From the NCBI RefSeq assembly GCF_002006995.1, contig NZ_MRUL01000019.1, positions 16,648 through 80,647 of the forward strand: a stretch of DNA of 64,000 nt, given 5' to 3'. Positions 20,761 to 30,049 of this stretch are shown piece by piece; within the stretch, counting starts at the first letter, position 1, and each line of letters starts with the position of its first letter. The position numbers were made by a program, and so were the translations under genes. The DNA comes from Izhakiella australiensis. GTDB taxonomy: Bacteria; Pseudomonadota; Gammaproteobacteria; Enterobacterales; Enterobacteriaceae. The notes under the pieces were generated by a model that had not been told where the DNA came from, searched no databases, and saw only the letters and a list, made by a program, of their open reading frames with translations.

Positions 20761-20785
20761 AAAAAAGGGCCGATTTATCCGGCCC
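20761..20785 (-). terminator. Intrinsic terminator closing the isc operon after fdx
   Basis: Six-base GC arms (20767-20772 and 20780-20785) with a 7-base loop are followed on the minus strand by six Ts (20766-20761). This is a textbook Rho-independent terminator 18 bp after the fdx stop codon. It implies the isc transcript ends at fdx. Confidence 0.85.
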
Positions 20786-20802
20786 GTGATAAATTTTTGC
20801 GT

Positions 20803-21138
20803 TTAGTGTTCACGCGCGTGATTGATGGTATAGCGAGGAATCTCGACCACCAAATCCTCATCAGTTACCCGAGCCTGACAGCCAAGACGGCTTTCCGGCT
20901 CCAGACCCCATGCTTTATCCAGCATATCATCTTCATCTTCGCTACTTTCCGCCAGCGAGTCAAAACCCTCGCGCACCACACAGTGACAGGTGGTACAGGC
21001 ACAGGACTTTTCACAGGCATGTTCTAATTCAATGCCGTTACGCAGCGCAACGTCGAGGATCGTTTCGCCACTGCCGGCGTCAAACACGCCGCCTTCCGGC
21101 AGCAGCTCCTGATGGGGTAAAAAAACAATCTTGGGCAT
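20803..21138 (-). CDS. fdx: ISC-type [2Fe-2S] ferredoxin
   Basis: Fdx supplies electrons during Isc iron-sulfur cluster assembly. The 111-residue adrenodoxin-type sequence has the ligand cysteines in [10 protein letters not shown] (Cys42, Cys48, Cys51) and Cys87 in RLGCQAR. The gene starts 3 bp after the hscA stop codon, so it is translated as part of the isc operon. It is the last gene here because iscX, the usual next gene, is absent. Confidence 0.97.
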   Translation of the reverse strand: MPKIVFLPHQELLPEGGVFDAGSGETILDVALRNGIELEHACEKSCACTTCHCVVREGFDSLAESSEDEDDMLDKAWGLEPESRLGCQARVTDEDLVVEIPRYTINHAREH

Positions 21139-21141
21139 GAC

Positions 21142-22992
21142 TTAGACCTCATCCACGGATTGCCCGGCCAGCGCGCGACGAATTGAATCGTCCATGCGAC
21201 GCGCGGCAAAATCCTGGGTTACTTTATCGAGTTGTTGTATGGCCGCATCAATATCCGCGGCAGAAGAACCATCGAGCTTTACGCGTAAATCCTGCTGTGC
21301 CTGGCGGATTAAATCCCGCTCAGCCGGGGTTAACAATCCTTCATCCTCAGCAAGCGCGCCATCAAGGCTCTCCAGAATGCGCAGGCCATCTACCTTTTGT
21401 TCGGCCAGCTTGCGCGCCTGCATATCATCACGCGCGTGGGTCATTGATTCGCTAATCATGCCGGCGATTTCACCGTCCGTCAGACCGTAAGAGGGTTTGA
21501 CCTGCACAGCGGCGGCAACGCCGGTAGTTTTTTCCGTCGCGGTGACGCTCAGTAAGCCATCGGCATCAACCTGGAAGATAACGCGAATATGGGCGCCGCC
21601 AGCCGGCATCGCCGGAATACCGCGCAGCGTGAAGCGAGCCAGTGAGCGACAGTCGGCGACCATTTCACGTTCGCCCTGCACCACATGGATGCTCATCGCC
21701 GTCTGCCCATCTTTGAAGGTAGTAAATTCCTGCGCCCGGGCGGTAGGGATGGTGGTATTGCGTTGCACCACTTTTTCCACCAGCCCGCCCATGGTTTCAA
21801 GGCCCAGCGAAAGCGGAATAACGTCCAGCAGCAGCATTTCGCTGTCAGGCTTATTCCCCACCAGGATGTCGGCCTGGATAGCCGCGCCGATAGCGACCAC
21901 GCGATCGGGATCGATGGCAGTTAAAGGCGTGCGGCCAAAAAAAGCAGCGACTTTGTCACGCACCTGCGGCACGCGCGTTGAACCACCCACCATCACCACT
22001 TCCTGCACTTCATCCGCGCTAACGTCGGCATCTTTCAGCGCCCGACGACAAGCGAGCAGCGTACGCTTAATCAGCCCGTCGATCAGCGCATTAAATTCGC
22101 TGCGGGTTATCTCCCCTTGCCATCCGCCAACCTCAACCAGCGTATGGTCGGCGTCACTCAAGGCAATTTTAGCCGCCGTTGCCGCATCGAGCAGCTGGCG
22201 CTGCAAACGGTGATCCTGACGATCGTGCAGGCCGGCTTTCTCCCGCAGGTGATCCGCCAGCAGCTGGTCAAAGTCATCGCCGCCCAGCGCCGAATCTCCG
22301 CCGGTTGCCAACACTTCGAATACGCCACGGCTCAGGCGTAATACGGAAATATCAAAGGTGCCGCCGCCCAAATCGTAAACCGCGATCACCCCTTCTTTGC
22401 CGGAGTCCAGGCCATAGGCGATAGCGGCAGCGGTGGGTTCATTGAGCAGACGCAGCACCTCAAGCCCGGCGAGCTGCGCCGCATCTTTGGTTCCCTGCCG
22501 CTGAGCATCATCAAAGTAGGCTGGCACGGTAATGACCACGCCATCCAGCTCACCGCCCAGCGAACTGCGCGCACGTTCAGCCAGCGCATTCAGTATTGCG
22601 GCGGAAACGCTGACCGGATTGACGCTGCCCGCGGCGGTAATCAGCATCGGCAGCCCATTTTCACTGGGCTGCAGCTGATAAGGCAGGTGCGGATAGCGCT
22701 GCTGAATATCACTCAGGGTGCGGCCCAGCAAACGCTTAACCGAGCTGATGGTATTGACCGGATCCAGCGCCGCCTGATTACGTGCTTCCCAGCCAACGCG
22801 GCGGTTATCATGCTGATAATGAACAACTGAAGGCAGCAAATGCCGTCCTTCAGCGTCAGGCAGCGTTTCTGCCTGGCCGCTACGGAGCGTCGCTACCAGC
22901 GAATTGGTCGTGCCTAAATCAATGCCAACCGCCAGACGACGTTGATGTGGTTCTGCCGTCAGTCCCGGTTCGCTAATCTGTAATAACGCCAT
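21142..22992 (-). CDS. hscA: Fe-S protein assembly chaperone HscA
   Basis: HscA is a specialised Hsp70 that, with HscB, helps release the cluster from IscU. At 616 residues it matches the family. The ATPase domain shows [14 protein letters not shown], the adenosine-binding [19 protein letters not shown] and [14 protein letters not shown]. The substrate-binding domain begins around [12 protein letters not shown]. It lies between hscB (12 bp away) and fdx (3 bp away) in the isc operon. Confidence 0.98.
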   Translation of the reverse strand: MALLQISEPGLTAEPHQRRLAVGIDLGTTNSLVATLRSGQAETLPDAEGRHLLPSVVHYQHDNRRVGWEARNQAALDPVNTISSVKRLLGRTLSDIQQRYPHLPYQLQPSENGLPMLITAAGSVNPVSVSAAILNALAERARSSLGGELDGVVITVPAYFDDAQRQGTKDAAQLAGLEVLRLLNEPTAAAIAYGLDSGKEGVIAVYDLGGGTFDISVLRLSRGVFEVLATGGDSALGGDDFDQLLADHLREKAGLHDRQDHRLQRQLLDAATAAKIALSDADHTLVEVGGWQGEITRSEFNALIDGLIKRTLLACRRALKDADVSADEVQEVVMVGGSTRVPQVRDKVAAFFGRTPLTAIDPDRVVAIGAAIQADILVGNKPDSEMLLLDVIPLSLGLETMGGLVEKVVQRNTTIPTARAQEFTTFKDGQTAMSIHVVQGEREMVADCRSLARFTLRGIPAMPAGGAHIRVIFQVDADGLLSVTATEKTTGVAAAVQVKPSYGLTDGEIAGMISESMTHARDDMQARKLAEQKVDGLRILESLDGALAEDEGLLTPAERDLIRQAQQDLRVKLDGSSAADIDAAIQQLDKVTQDFAARRMDDSIRRALAGQSVDEV

Positions 22993-23004
22993 TTATGCTT
23001 CCCG

Positions 23005-23520
23005 TTATAAATCAAGCAGTCGCTCTTCAAGCGCTTCTGCCTGGGTGCGCAGTTTAGCGATAAAACGTAGCTTACGCACGCTATCGGCAGCCTGAGTCCA
23101 GTCTTGCTGCATCAGCTGGTCGCGCATTTGGTTATGGCGGGGCGCCGACATACCGTCAAGCCGCTGCATAAAATCGTACAGCGCCGCTTCATCCTGCTGC
23201 TGTTCAATGGTTTCCAGCTCTTCACGCATCGTCAGCTGCTCGACTAAGAAGTCGGTATCACGCAGCGTATGCTGTTCATTATCGATATCGATGCCGTTCA
23301 GGCTGAGTAGATATTCAGCGCGCGGCAGCGGCTTCTTCAGCGCCTGATAGGCTTGATTAATGGTCGCTGCCTGCTGTACCGCCTGCAAGCGCTCTTTTTC
23401 CGGGCGACTGGCAAAGCGATCGGGATGGAACTGGCGCTGCAGCTCCTGAAAACGGGTAGTCAGCTGACCACTGTCGATTTCGAACGACAGCGGCAAGCCA
23501 AATAATGAGAAGTAATCCAT
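23005..23520 (-). CDS. hscB: Co-chaperone HscB
   Basis: HscB is the J-domain partner of HscA that binds IscU (through its ILPPVKIHC-type region). The 171-residue protein has an N-terminal J domain with the HPD motif in [14 protein letters not shown] and a C-terminal three-helix domain containing the usual [16 protein letters not shown] end. The operon position between iscA and hscA is conserved. Confidence 0.97.
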   Translation of the reverse strand: MDYFSLFGLPLSFEIDSGQLTTRFQELQRQFHPDRFASRPEKERLQAVQQAATINQAYQALKKPLPRAEYLLSLNGIDIDNEQHTLRDTDFLVEQLTMREELETIEQQQDEAALYDFMQRLDGMSAPRHNQMRDQLMQQDWTQAADSVRKLRFIAKLRTQAEALEERLLDL

Positions 23521-23597
23521 AGCAGGCTCAAAAACGCAGTTTCAGCATCAGATAAATCGCTCCGGATAACCGGAACGATAGAGAACGACGGGTTTCG

Positions 23598-23921
23598 TCA
23601 GACGTTAAAGCTCTCACCGCAGCCACATTCGTCTTTCATGTTGGGATTATTGAATTTGAAGCCTTCATTTAATCCCTCTTTAACGAAATCAAGCTCGGTG
23701 CCATCAAGATAAACCAGACTTTTACCGTCGATGATTACCTTGACGCCTTTATCTTCGAAAACTTTATCTTCAGGCCGCACTTCATCAACGAATTCCAACA
23801 CGTAAGCCATGCCGGAACAGCCGGATGTGCGCACGCCGAGACGCAGACCAACACCTTTGCCACGGTTTAGCAGAAACGCGTTCACGCGGGTCGCTGCCGT
23901 GTCGCTTAATGTAATCGACAT
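23598..23921 (-). CDS. iscA: Iron-sulfur cluster assembly protein IscA
   Basis: IscA is an A-type carrier that delivers [4Fe-4S] clusters or iron to targets. All three conserved cysteines are present: Cys35 in TSGCSGMAY and Cys99/Cys101 in the terminal ECGCGESF. The length of 107 residues is standard. It follows iscU after 15 bp. Confidence 0.97.
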   Translation of the reverse strand: MSITLSDTAATRVNAFLLNRGKGVGLRLGVRTSGCSGMAYVLEFVDEVRPEDKVFEDKGVKVIIDGKSLVYLDGTELDFVKEGLNEGFKFNNPNMKDECGCGESFNV

Positions 23922-23936
23922 CTGTCAGCCTCCTGA

Positions 23937-24323
23937 TTAGCCAGCGTTCTTTTTACTCTTGTAATCCGCCACCGCCGCTTTAATGGCATCTTCTGCCAGA
24001 ATAGAGCAATGAATTTTTACCGGCGGCAGCTCAAGCTCTTCGGCAATTGCCATATTAGTTATGCTTTGCGCCTCATCCAGCGACTTCCCTTTTACCCACT
24101 CGGTAATCAGCGAGCTGGAGGCGATAGCGGAACCGCAGCCGTACGTTTTAAAACGCGCGTCTTCGATGATACCCGCCGCATTAACCTTAATTTGCAGCTT
24201 CATCACGTCACCACAGGCGGGCGCACCGACCATGCCGCTGCCGATAGAGGGATCGCTGTTGTCAAAAGAACCTACGTTGCGCGGATTCTCGTAATGATCG
24301 ATAACTTTTTCGCTGTAAGCCAT
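23937..24323 (-). CDS. iscU: Iron-sulfur cluster scaffold IscU
   Basis: IscU is the scaffold on which sulfur from IscS and iron are assembled into clusters. The 128-residue protein has Cys37 in APACGDVMKL, Cys63 in TYGCGSAIASS and Cys106 in KIHCSILAED, together with the LPPVK motif recognised by HscA. It follows iscS in the conserved operon order. Confidence 0.98.
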   Translation of the reverse strand: MAYSEKVIDHYENPRNVGSFDNSDPSIGSGMVGAPACGDVMKLQIKVNAAGIIEDARFKTYGCGSAIASSSLITEWVKGKSLDEAQSITNMAIAEELELPPVKIHCSILAEDAIKAAVADYKSKKNAG

Positions 24324-24347
24324 TGTCCTGTCTCCTGATGCCTGAAA

Positions 24348-25562
24348 TTAATGATGTGCCCATTCGATAGCGTTGAGATCGACGCCGGCTTTAAACATCT
24401 CCCACAGCGGGGAAAGGTCGCGCAGACGACCGATAGACTTGTGTACCAGGTCAATGGCGTAGTCGATCTCTTCTTCGGTGGTAAAACGCCCGAGGGAGAA
24501 GCGGATAGAGCTGTGTGCCAGCTCATCGTTCATGCCCAGGGCGCGCAGCACATAGGAAGGTTCCAGGCTGGCTGAAGTACAGGCTGAGCCGGAGGAAACG
24601 GCCAGGTCTTTCAGCGCCATGATCAGGGACTCACCTTCAACATAATTGAAGCTGACATTAAGGATGTTCGGCGCGCCTTTTTCCAGGTCGCCGTTCAGAT
24701 AAACCTCTTCGATATCTTTCAGGCCATGCCACAGGCGGTCGCGCAAGGTACGCAGCCGGGCGACTTCGCTGGTCATCTCTTCTTTCGCGATACGATAGGC
24801 TTCACCCATACCGACGATCTGGTGGACCGGCAGCGTGCCTGAGCGCATACCACGTTCATGACCGCCGCCGTGGATTTGAGCCTCCAGACGAATGCGCGGC
24901 TTACGGCGCACATAAAGGCCGCCGATACCTTTCGGCCCGTAAATTTTATGGCCGGAGAAAGACATCAGATCCACCGGCAATTCCGCCAGATTAATCGGCA
25001 GCTTACCGACGCTCTGCGTGGCATCCACGTGAAAAATAATACCGCGCGCGCGGCACAGCTCGCCAATCGCGTTGATGTCCTGCACCACGCCGATTTCGTT
25101 ATTCACGTGCATAATGGAAACCAGCACGGTATCGTCGCGCACCGCGGCTTCTAAAGCCCGCAGATCGACAATACCGTTGCTTTGCGGCGCAAGATAGGTC
25201 ACTTCAAACCCTTCGCGCTCCAGCTGACGGCAGGTATCCAGCACCGCTTTATGTTCGGTTTTGCAGGTGATGATGTGCTTGCCTTTCTTTTGATAGAAAG
25301 TGGCTGCACCTTTGATAGCCAGATTGTCCGACTCGGTGGCGCCTGAGGTAAATACGATTTCACGCGGGTCGGCGCCGATCAGCTCAGCAATCTGATTACG
25401 TGCGATATCGACCGCCTCTTCCGCCTGCCAGCCAAAGCGGTGGGAACGGGAAGCGGGATTACCAAAGGTGCCATCAAGGGTGAGAAATTGCATCATCTTC
25501 TCGGCCACGCGCACATCCACCGGCGTCGTTGCGGAGTAGTCCAGATAAATCGGTAATTTCAT
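24348..25562 (-). CDS. iscS: Cysteine desulfurase IscS
   Basis: IscS is a PLP enzyme that turns cysteine into alanine and enzyme-bound persulfide for Fe-S clusters and tRNA thiolation. The 404-residue protein matches the family exactly in length. The PLP lysine is in [12 protein letters not shown], and the persulfide-forming cysteine is in [17 protein letters not shown]. It lies 88 bp after iscR, with a stable hairpin in the gap. Confidence 0.98.
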   Translation of the reverse strand: MKLPIYLDYSATTPVDVRVAEKMMQFLTLDGTFGNPASRSHRFGWQAEEAVDIARNQIAELIGADPREIVFTSGATESDNLAIKGAATFYQKKGKHIITCKTEHKAVLDTCRQLEREGFEVTYLAPQSNGIVDLRALEAAVRDDTVLVSIMHVNNEIGVVQDINAIGELCRARGIIFHVDATQSVGKLPINLAELPVDLMSFSGHKIYGPKGIGGLYVRRKPRIRLEAQIHGGGHERGMRSGTLPVHQIVGMGEAYRIAKEEMTSEVARLRTLRDRLWHGLKDIEEVYLNGDLEKGAPNILNVSFNYVEGESLIMALKDLAVSSGSACTSASLEPSYVLRALGMNDELAHSSIRFSLGRFTTEEEIDYAIDLVHKSIGRLRDLSPLWEMFKAGVDLNAIEWAHH

Positions 25563-25613
25563 TGCTCTTAAACTCCGTACATCACTTCAAAACGTATCAA
25601 TATTTATTATTTC

Positions 25614-25633
25614 GCCCGGCATCTGGGCCGGGC
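25614..25633 (-). ncRNA. Stable hairpin at the 3' end of iscR
   Basis: Perfect 7-base arms GCCCGGC (25614-25620) and GCCGGGC (25627-25633) flank a 6-base loop, between iscR and iscS. In E. coli a structured iscR-iscS gap is known to protect the iscR part of the mRNA when RyhB triggers decay of iscSUA. This hairpin is a plausible counterpart, not proof of that control here. Confidence 0.5.
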
Positions 25634-25650
25634 TGATGTAATCAGTAACT

Positions 25651-26151
25651 TCAGGCGCGCAGATTATTAACAGTAATGGTTTCCTGCAGGCGTCCTTTCG
25701 GAGCAATACGGCGGGTTTCATTGTTCTGGCGATCGGCAACGTCGAGAATTTCCTGATTATTAACCAGTTCGGCCAGGGTGATGTTATTGAGAAAATCGCT
25801 GATGCGTTCGCTCAAATCACGCCATAGTACGTGGGTCAGGCAGCGCTCGCCGCCCTGGCAGCCCTCTTTGCCCTGGCATTTAGTCGCGTCAACGGACTCA
25901 TCGACGGCGGTAATAACCGCGCCAACAGCGATTTCACCGGCGCCGCGACCAAGCAGATAGCCGCCACCGGGACCACGCACGCTGGCTACCAGGCCATTTT
26001 TGCGTAGGCGCGAGAACAGTTGCTCAAGATAAGAGAGTGAAATGCCCTGGCGTTCAGAGATGTCGGCCAGCGGCACCGGACCTTCATGGGAATGCAGCGC
26101 AACGTCAAGCATTGCGGTAACGGCATAGCGTCCTTTGGAAGTCAGTCTCAT
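25651..26151 (-). CDS. iscR: Fe-S cluster sensor and regulator IscR
   Basis: IscR is an Rrf2-family regulator that represses isc when loaded with a [2Fe-2S] cluster. The ATG at 26151 gives 166 residues ([19 protein letters not shown]); the open frame up to 26232 covers the promoter and is not coding. The winged helix includes [29 protein letters not shown]. The cluster cysteines are Cys92, Cys98 and Cys104. It is first in the isc operon and lies directly behind its own operators. Confidence 0.97.
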   Translation of the reverse strand: MRLTSKGRYAVTAMLDVALHSHEGPVPLADISERQGISLSYLEQLFSRLRKNGLVASVRGPGGGYLLGRGAGEIAVGAVITAVDESVDATKCQGKEGCQGGERCLTHVLWRDLSERISDFLNNITLAELVNNQEILDVADRQNNETRRIAPKGRLQETITVNNLRA

Positions 26152-26203
26152 AATATTTTCGCAACCTCGGTGATGTCCCGGATGGGCGTGATTAATGGAC
26201 GAC

Positions 26204-26232
26204 AGTCTGACATTCCTGAGTGTTTTGGTCAA
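26204..26232 (-). promoter_or_regulatory. iscR promoter
   Basis: On the minus strand TTGACC (26232-26227) and CAGACT (26209-26204) are separated by 17 bp. The -35 element lies inside the proximal IscR site, which explains autorepression. Confidence 0.7.
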
Positions 26233-26286
26233 CTATTTAACCGAGTAAAACACTCAACTATTTAACCTGGTGAAATAGTCAACTAT
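26212..26286 (-). promoter_or_regulatory. Three abutting IscR type-1 binding sites
   Basis: The motif ATAGTTGA on the minus strand recurs at exactly 25-bp intervals, giving head-to-tail sites at 26212-26236, 26237-26261 and 26262-26286. The left half of each fits the E. coli type-1 IscR consensus (ATASYYGACT) nearly perfectly. The right halves are best in the two proximal sites. The distal site overlaps the 3' end of trmJ. Confidence 0.8.
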
Positions 26287-27008
26287 TCGCGGTCTTTTTT
26301 GGCAAACGAAGCCAGCATACCGCGCAGAATATTCAGCTCGTCACGCTCCGGTCGTGCGCGGGTAAAGAGCCGTCGCAGCTTGCTCATCACCTGCCCTGGA
26401 TTAGCGGCGCGGATGAAACCGCTTTGCAACATCATCTGCTCCAGGTGCTGATAAAAGCGCTCCAGATCGTCAACCAGCGGATAAGGCGACTCTTCCCAGG
26501 CTGGCTGCGCCTGCTGCTGCGCCGCGAGCCAGGCCATACGTACCTCATAGCTGATAACCTGCACCGCCATGGCGAGATTCAGCGAGCTGTATTCGGGATT
26601 GGCATGAATGGATACGTGGTAGTGACACTTTTGCAGCTCATCGTTGGTTAAGCCAACGCGCTCACGGCCAAACACCAACGCCACCGGCGCCTGCTGCGCT
26701 TCCTGCACGCTTTTAATGCCACACTCGCGAGAATCAAGCATCGGCCACGGCAGCGAGCGCGATCGGGCGCTGGTACCTACCACCAGGCTGCAACCGGCAA
26801 TTGCATCATCAAGATTATCAACGATCTTTGCCGCGCCAATCACGTCGCTGGCCCCGGCAGCCAGAGAAATTGCCTGAGAGTCAGGTTTCACCAGCGGATT
26901 AACCAGATAAAGATTGGTTAAGCCCATGGTCTTCATTGCGCGCGCAACAGAGCCCATATTGCCAGTGTGAGAGGTTTCCACCAGCACGATACGAATGTTT
27001 TCCAGCAT
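26283..27008 (-). CDS. trmJ: tRNA (cytidine/uridine-2'-O-)-methyltransferase TrmJ
   Basis: TrmJ methylates the 2'-OH of position 32 in several tRNAs. The ATG at 27008 gives 241 residues beginning [29 protein letters not shown], the SpoU-type SPOUT N-terminus; an 18-codon upstream extension is unlikely. Later SPOUT motifs include [15 protein letters not shown] and [17 protein letters not shown], which form the knotted SAM site. The stop codon lies inside the distal IscR operator of the isc promoter. Confidence 0.95.
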   Translation of the reverse strand: MLENIRIVLVETSHTGNMGSVARAMKTMGLTNLYLVNPLVKPDSQAISLAAGASDVIGAAKIVDNLDDAIAGCSLVVGTSARSRSLPWPMLDSRECGIKSVQEAQQAPVALVFGRERVGLTNDELQKCHYHVSIHANPEYSSLNLAMAVQVISYEVRMAWLAAQQQAQPAWEESPYPLVDDLERFYQHLEQMMLQSGFIRAANPGQVMSKLRRLFTRARPERDELNILRGMLASFAKKDRE

Positions 27009-27227
27009 AGTCTTCAGCAGATATGAGAAATAATCGGCGCATCGTAACATAAAACAGGACATGTTCCGAACGCGCTGCTATACTTTGCCGCGGTAAATTT
27101 CGCCGATTGCGCAGCCGGACGGTTTTAATACCGGGCATACGCAACTAAGCTGGCTGAATCAACAGACACACAGACTCCCTGATTTTCGCGTAACGCGCAT
27201 ATGACAAATCCTGTCGTCGGATTCTGT

Positions 27228-27256
27228 GCAGCCAGCACCGCTTCGGTGTGAAAGAT
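27228..27256. repeat. Partial copy of the ERIC end
   Basis: A 29-bp segment matches 27358-27386 at 26 of 29 positions; both begin GCAGCCA and end GTGAAAGAT. The offset is exactly 130 bp, about the length of one ERIC unit. It may be the end of a second, degraded ERIC element or a tandem duplication. Confidence 0.65.
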
Positions 27257-27390
27257 ACAACCCGTTTATTTTTGCGGACAGATTGCGCCCCGTAGCAAGG
27301 CGGCAAGAAAAATCAGCCGTAGGAGCATACACCAGTATGTGACTACGGGGATATTACGCAGCCAACACCGCTACGGCGTGAAAGATGTCA
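27254..27390. repeat. ERIC/IRU-like intergenic repeat
   Basis: The stretch contains the hallmarks of the enterobacterial repetitive intergenic consensus: GCAAGGCGGCAAG, the central palindrome (27317-27348) with GAGCATAC / GTATGTGAC arms, and GCAGCCAACAC followed by GTGAAAGAT. The length of about 130 bp fits the 127-bp IRU. It lies in the suhB leader region and, if transcribed, would fold into a long hairpin 5' of suhB. Confidence 0.8.
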
Positions 27391-27433
27391 GCAAAAACGT
27401 TCTTTAACATTCAGCGAGTGAGAGACTCCCACC

Positions 27434-28237
27434 ATGCATCCAATGCTCAACATTGCCGTGCGCGCTGCGCGCAAAGCCGGAAACGTCATTGCCAGAAGTT
27501 ATGAAACGCCTGACGCCGTTGAAACCAGCCAGAAAGGCAGTAATGACTTTGTTACTAATGTTGACCATGAAGCGGAACGCCAGATTATTGAGGTGATCCG
27601 CAAATCTTATCCCCAGCACACCATCATCACCGAAGAAAGCGGTGAACTGGCAGCACAGGATCAGGATATACAGTGGGTAATCGATCCGCTGGATGGCACA
27701 ACCAACTTCATTAAACGTCTGCCCCACTTCTCCGTTTCTATCGCCGTGCGCGTCAAAGGCCGCACTGAAGTAGGCGTGGTTTACGATCCCATGCGTAACG
27801 AGCTGTTCAGCGCCGTTCGCGGCCAGGGCGCTCAGCTGAATGGGTATCGCCTGCGCGGCAGCAGCGCGCGCGATCTGGATGGCACTATTCTGGCTACCGG
27901 CTTCCCGTTCAAAGTGCGTCAGCATACCCAAAGCTATATGAATGTTGTCAGTAAGCTCTTCACCCAGTGCGCAGATTTTCGCCGCACCGGTTCAGCGGCG
28001 CTGGATCTGGCTTATGTCGCCGCCGGACGCGTTGACGGCTTCTTTGAAATCGGCCTGAAGCCCTGGGATTTTGCTGCCGGTGAACTGCTGGTGCGCGAAG
28101 CTGGCGGTCTGGTCACCGATTTTACCGGCGGTCATAATTTCATCACCTCCGGCAACCTGGTGGCGGGCAATCCGCGCGTAGTGAAATCGCTACTGGCAAA
28201 TATGCGTGATGAGTTAAGCGACGCGCTGAAACGCTAA
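27434..28237 (+). CDS. suhB: Inositol-1-monophosphatase family protein SuhB
   Basis: SuhB has inositol monophosphatase activity but in E. coli its main role is in the Nus rRNA antitermination complex. The 267-residue protein shows the metal-binding motifs GSNDFVTNVDHEAER, the Glu in ITEESG, DPLDGTTNF, and WDFAAGELLVREAGG. It is transcribed alone and closes with a strong terminator at 28256. Confidence 0.97.
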   Translation: MHPMLNIAVRAARKAGNVIARSYETPDAVETSQKGSNDFVTNVDHEAERQIIEVIRKSYPQHTIITEESGELAAQDQDIQWVIDPLDGTTNFIKRLPHFSVSIAVRVKGRTEVGVVYDPMRNELFSAVRGQGAQLNGYRLRGSSARDLDGTILATGFPFKVRQHTQSYMNVVSKLFTQCADFRRTGSAALDLAYVAAGRVDGFFEIGLKPWDFAAGELLVREAGGLVTDFTGGHNFITSGNLVAGNPRVVKSLLANMRDELSDALKR

Positions 28238-28255
28238 TTTTTTACTTATCTCTTT

Positions 28256-28292
28256 ATCCCCCCACAGGGCAACCTGCGGGGGGATTTTTTTT
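28256..28292 (+). terminator. Terminator after suhB
   Basis: A GC-rich stem (ATCCCCCC / GGGGGGAT with an inner CAGG-GCAA-CCTG) is followed by eight Ts on the plus strand. It starts 19 bp after the suhB stop codon and separates suhB from the convergent transporter gene, whose stop codon is 3 bp further on. Confidence 0.9.
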
Positions 28293-28294
28293 AT

Positions 28295-29281
28295 TTAAAA
28301 CATCGGCCGGATACCGTTAGAGGCCATCGGCTGCGCCGAGAGCCAGAGAACGCTGGCGGCAATGATCAGCAGCGCGCCCCCCAGCAAGCCCAGACAGGCG
28401 ACGAAAACCGGTTGAGGCGATGCCGCTTTTTTGCTGAGCCTTATCGCCAGCGCCCGCGAACTTTGCACCAGCAGCGCCAAAGAAGACACGGTAAGCGCCG
28501 TACCAACGGCCATCACTAACGCGGAAATGACGCCCCACCAGTAGACATTCACCACTTTGGCAAACAGCAGCATCATAATGGCGCCGGAACAGGGACGCAG
28601 CCCCATCGACAGCACCACCAGCACTTTGGTTTTCAGGGTGACAGCCTGCGCCAGCTGCGCTGAATCTGGTACGTGCTGGTGGCCGCAACCGCAATCGGCA
28701 TGGTGTATATGACCGGATTGGTGGCTTGCAATACGCTGAAATCGCACCGGGCGTAGCGCCCGCTGCAGACGCTTCAGTGCCTTAAAGCACAGAAGCACGC
28801 CCAGCAGGCCGACCAGTAAATAGCTGCCTTTCTCCAGCCAGAAGCTGCTGATATGCAGCTGGCGCGAAGAGAGCTGTAAAATGCCCAGCATCAGCGTGAC
28901 CAGAAATATTGCCACGCAGCCCTGAACCAACGCGGCGGCAAACGTCAGCTGCAGGCTGCTTTTCAGGCGGGTAGGATGCGTGGCGAGAAACGCGCCAATC
29001 ACCACTTTGCCATGGCCGGGTCCAAGCGCGTGCAGAACGCCATATACCAGGCTAAAACCCACCAACGCCATGCCGGCCTGTCGCCGGTGAGCAGCAAGCT
29101 GCTGCAATAACACGGCCATTTGCTGATTCAGGCCGCGCTGCCATTGCATACTTTGCAGCAATATTTGTGGCCAGAAATACCATAGCGCTGCTATCAACAG
29201 CGCCAGGATAGCTGCCGTCAGCAGCAGAGGCCAGCGCCTGACGGCGGGCACTTGAGGTTTTGCATTCAGGATCACTGACAT
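28295..29281 (-). CDS. zevB: NicO-family metal transporter, ZevB-like
   Basis: A 328-residue membrane protein of the NicO/RcnA family with about six to seven helices. The family motif is visible in LHALGPGHGKVVIGAFLATHP. A cytoplasmic or loop segment is rich in His and Cys (HQSGHIHHADCGCGHQH), typical of Ni/Co/Zn handling. A second motif, LSMGLRPCSGAIMMLLFA, is characteristic of NicO proteins. It overlaps the DUF1007 gene by 10 bp, the same pairing as zevA-zevB of Haemophilus influenzae, where the pair serves zinc acquisition. The assigned metal and direction are inferred from that pairing and from the Zur-like site upstream. Confidence 0.75.
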   Translation of the reverse strand: MSVILNAKPQVPAVRRWPLLLTAAILALLIAALWYFWPQILLQSMQWQRGLNQQMAVLLQQLAAHRRQAGMALVGFSLVYGVLHALGPGHGKVVIGAFLATHPTRLKSSLQLTFAAALVQGCVAIFLVTLMLGILQLSSRQLHISSFWLEKGSYLLVGLLGVLLCFKALKRLQRALRPVRFQRIASHQSGHIHHADCGCGHQHVPDSAQLAQAVTLKTKVLVVLSMGLRPCSGAIMMLLFAKVVNVYWWGVISALVMAVGTALTVSSLALLVQSSRALAIRLSKKAASPQPVFVACLGLLGGALLIIAASVLWLSAQPMASNGIRPMF

Positions 29282-29925
29282 GTCAGCGTCACCGTCTGGG
29301 CGAACTGTCGGCCAAGATCCATATCCGCTGGCGGCGCATCGGCTTTATCCAGCGAAAGGGCATAGTTTTTCAACGCTGTATTGGCCTCCGGGGTGTGCAA
29401 ATCAAAACGGCAGCGATTTTTCAGCGCGTCAGGTAATGTCAGGTCATCGGGCTTATCGTAATACATATCAACAAAGTAGGTCGGGTCGAAAGTCAAAAAC
29501 TTGTATTGCTGTCCGGCCAGCGGCTGCGGCTTCGCCAGCGGCAAAATAAAGGCCAGTACCGCTTTAGCACCCTGGCGGTACAGCCGGTATTCCGGCGGAA
29601 GGTTATCAAACTTTACCGGCTTGCCCTGGTGCCAGAACTCGCTGAAGTAGTGCTGCCCCAGCACATTCGCCATCACCTCTGCCGCCAGCTTTTTCCATAC
29701 AACCGAATCAGGTTTAGCGTTGCCGGCATCGTACAGCAAATCAGCAGAAGTAATCTCGTCCATAGTCCAGATCATACTTAGCCCGGTCAGCCGATCGTCT
29801 TTTACCACCGGCGTGGTTTTAATCGCGATAAAGCTGTGCGGATGCGCCTGCGCCGTCTGCGAAAATCCTGCCAGTGTTAAAAGAAGGACAAAAATAACGT
29901 TATAATATAACAAATGCAATTCCAC
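29272..29925 (-). CDS. zevA: DUF1007 periplasmic protein, ZevA-like
   Basis: A 217-residue secreted protein. The signal peptide (about residues 1-27, ending QTAQA) leaves a mature N-terminus HPHSFIAIKT, a typical DUF1007 metal-binding start. DUF1007 proteins such as H. influenzae ZevA bind zinc in the periplasm and work with a NicO partner. The GTG at 29925 is the longest start; a TTG at 29913 is better spaced from the AAGGTGG sequence. Either places the Zur-like palindrome (29894-29916) at or inside the first codons. It ends inside the downstream transporter gene. Confidence 0.75.
   Translation of the reverse strand: MELHLLYYNVIFVLLLTLAGFSQTAQAHPHSFIAIKTTPVVKDDRLTGLSMIWTMDEITSADLLYDAGNAKPDSVVWKKLAAEVMANVLGQHYFSEFWHQGKPVKFDNLPPEYRLYRQGAKAVLAFILPLAKPQPLAGQQYKFLTFDPTYFVDMYYDKPDDLTLPDALKNRCRFDLHTPEANTALKNYALSLDKADAPPADMDLGRQFAQTVTLTCQ
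29894..29916. promoter_or_regulatory. Zur-box-like palindrome
   Basis: The core GTTATAATATAAC (29899-29911) is identical to the centre of the enterobacterial Zur consensus. On the minus strand 17 of the 22 defined positions of the 23-bp site match. It covers the start region of the zevA-like gene and would block transcription or early elongation when zinc is plentiful. Confidence 0.6.
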
Positions 29926-30049
29926 CTTTAGCCAGTAGACTTTTTATGTGACCGGACCTGAAAGCCGGAAAAAAAGTCACGCGCGTTATATTTCATAATG
30001 CCGATACCCCGCTATTCTTAGCCTTGACATTACTTACTGGAATAACGCG

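Larger units (their letters stand above)
27009..27433. other. trmJ-suhB divergent intergenic region
   Basis: This 425-bp gap carries the divergent promoters of trmJ and suhB and an ERIC-like repeat with a partial upstream duplicate. I see no open reading frame with family support in it. Confidence 0.6.

Noticed and set aside
21497..22213. 238-codon plus-strand frame opposite hscA
   Set aside because: Ser/Thr/Arg-rich low-complexity translation typical of the reverse complement of a coding gene; hscA is certain.
26152..26232. Upstream extension of iscR to 26232
   Set aside because: It would cover the iscR promoter and operator region, and the IscR family starts at [11 protein letters not shown].
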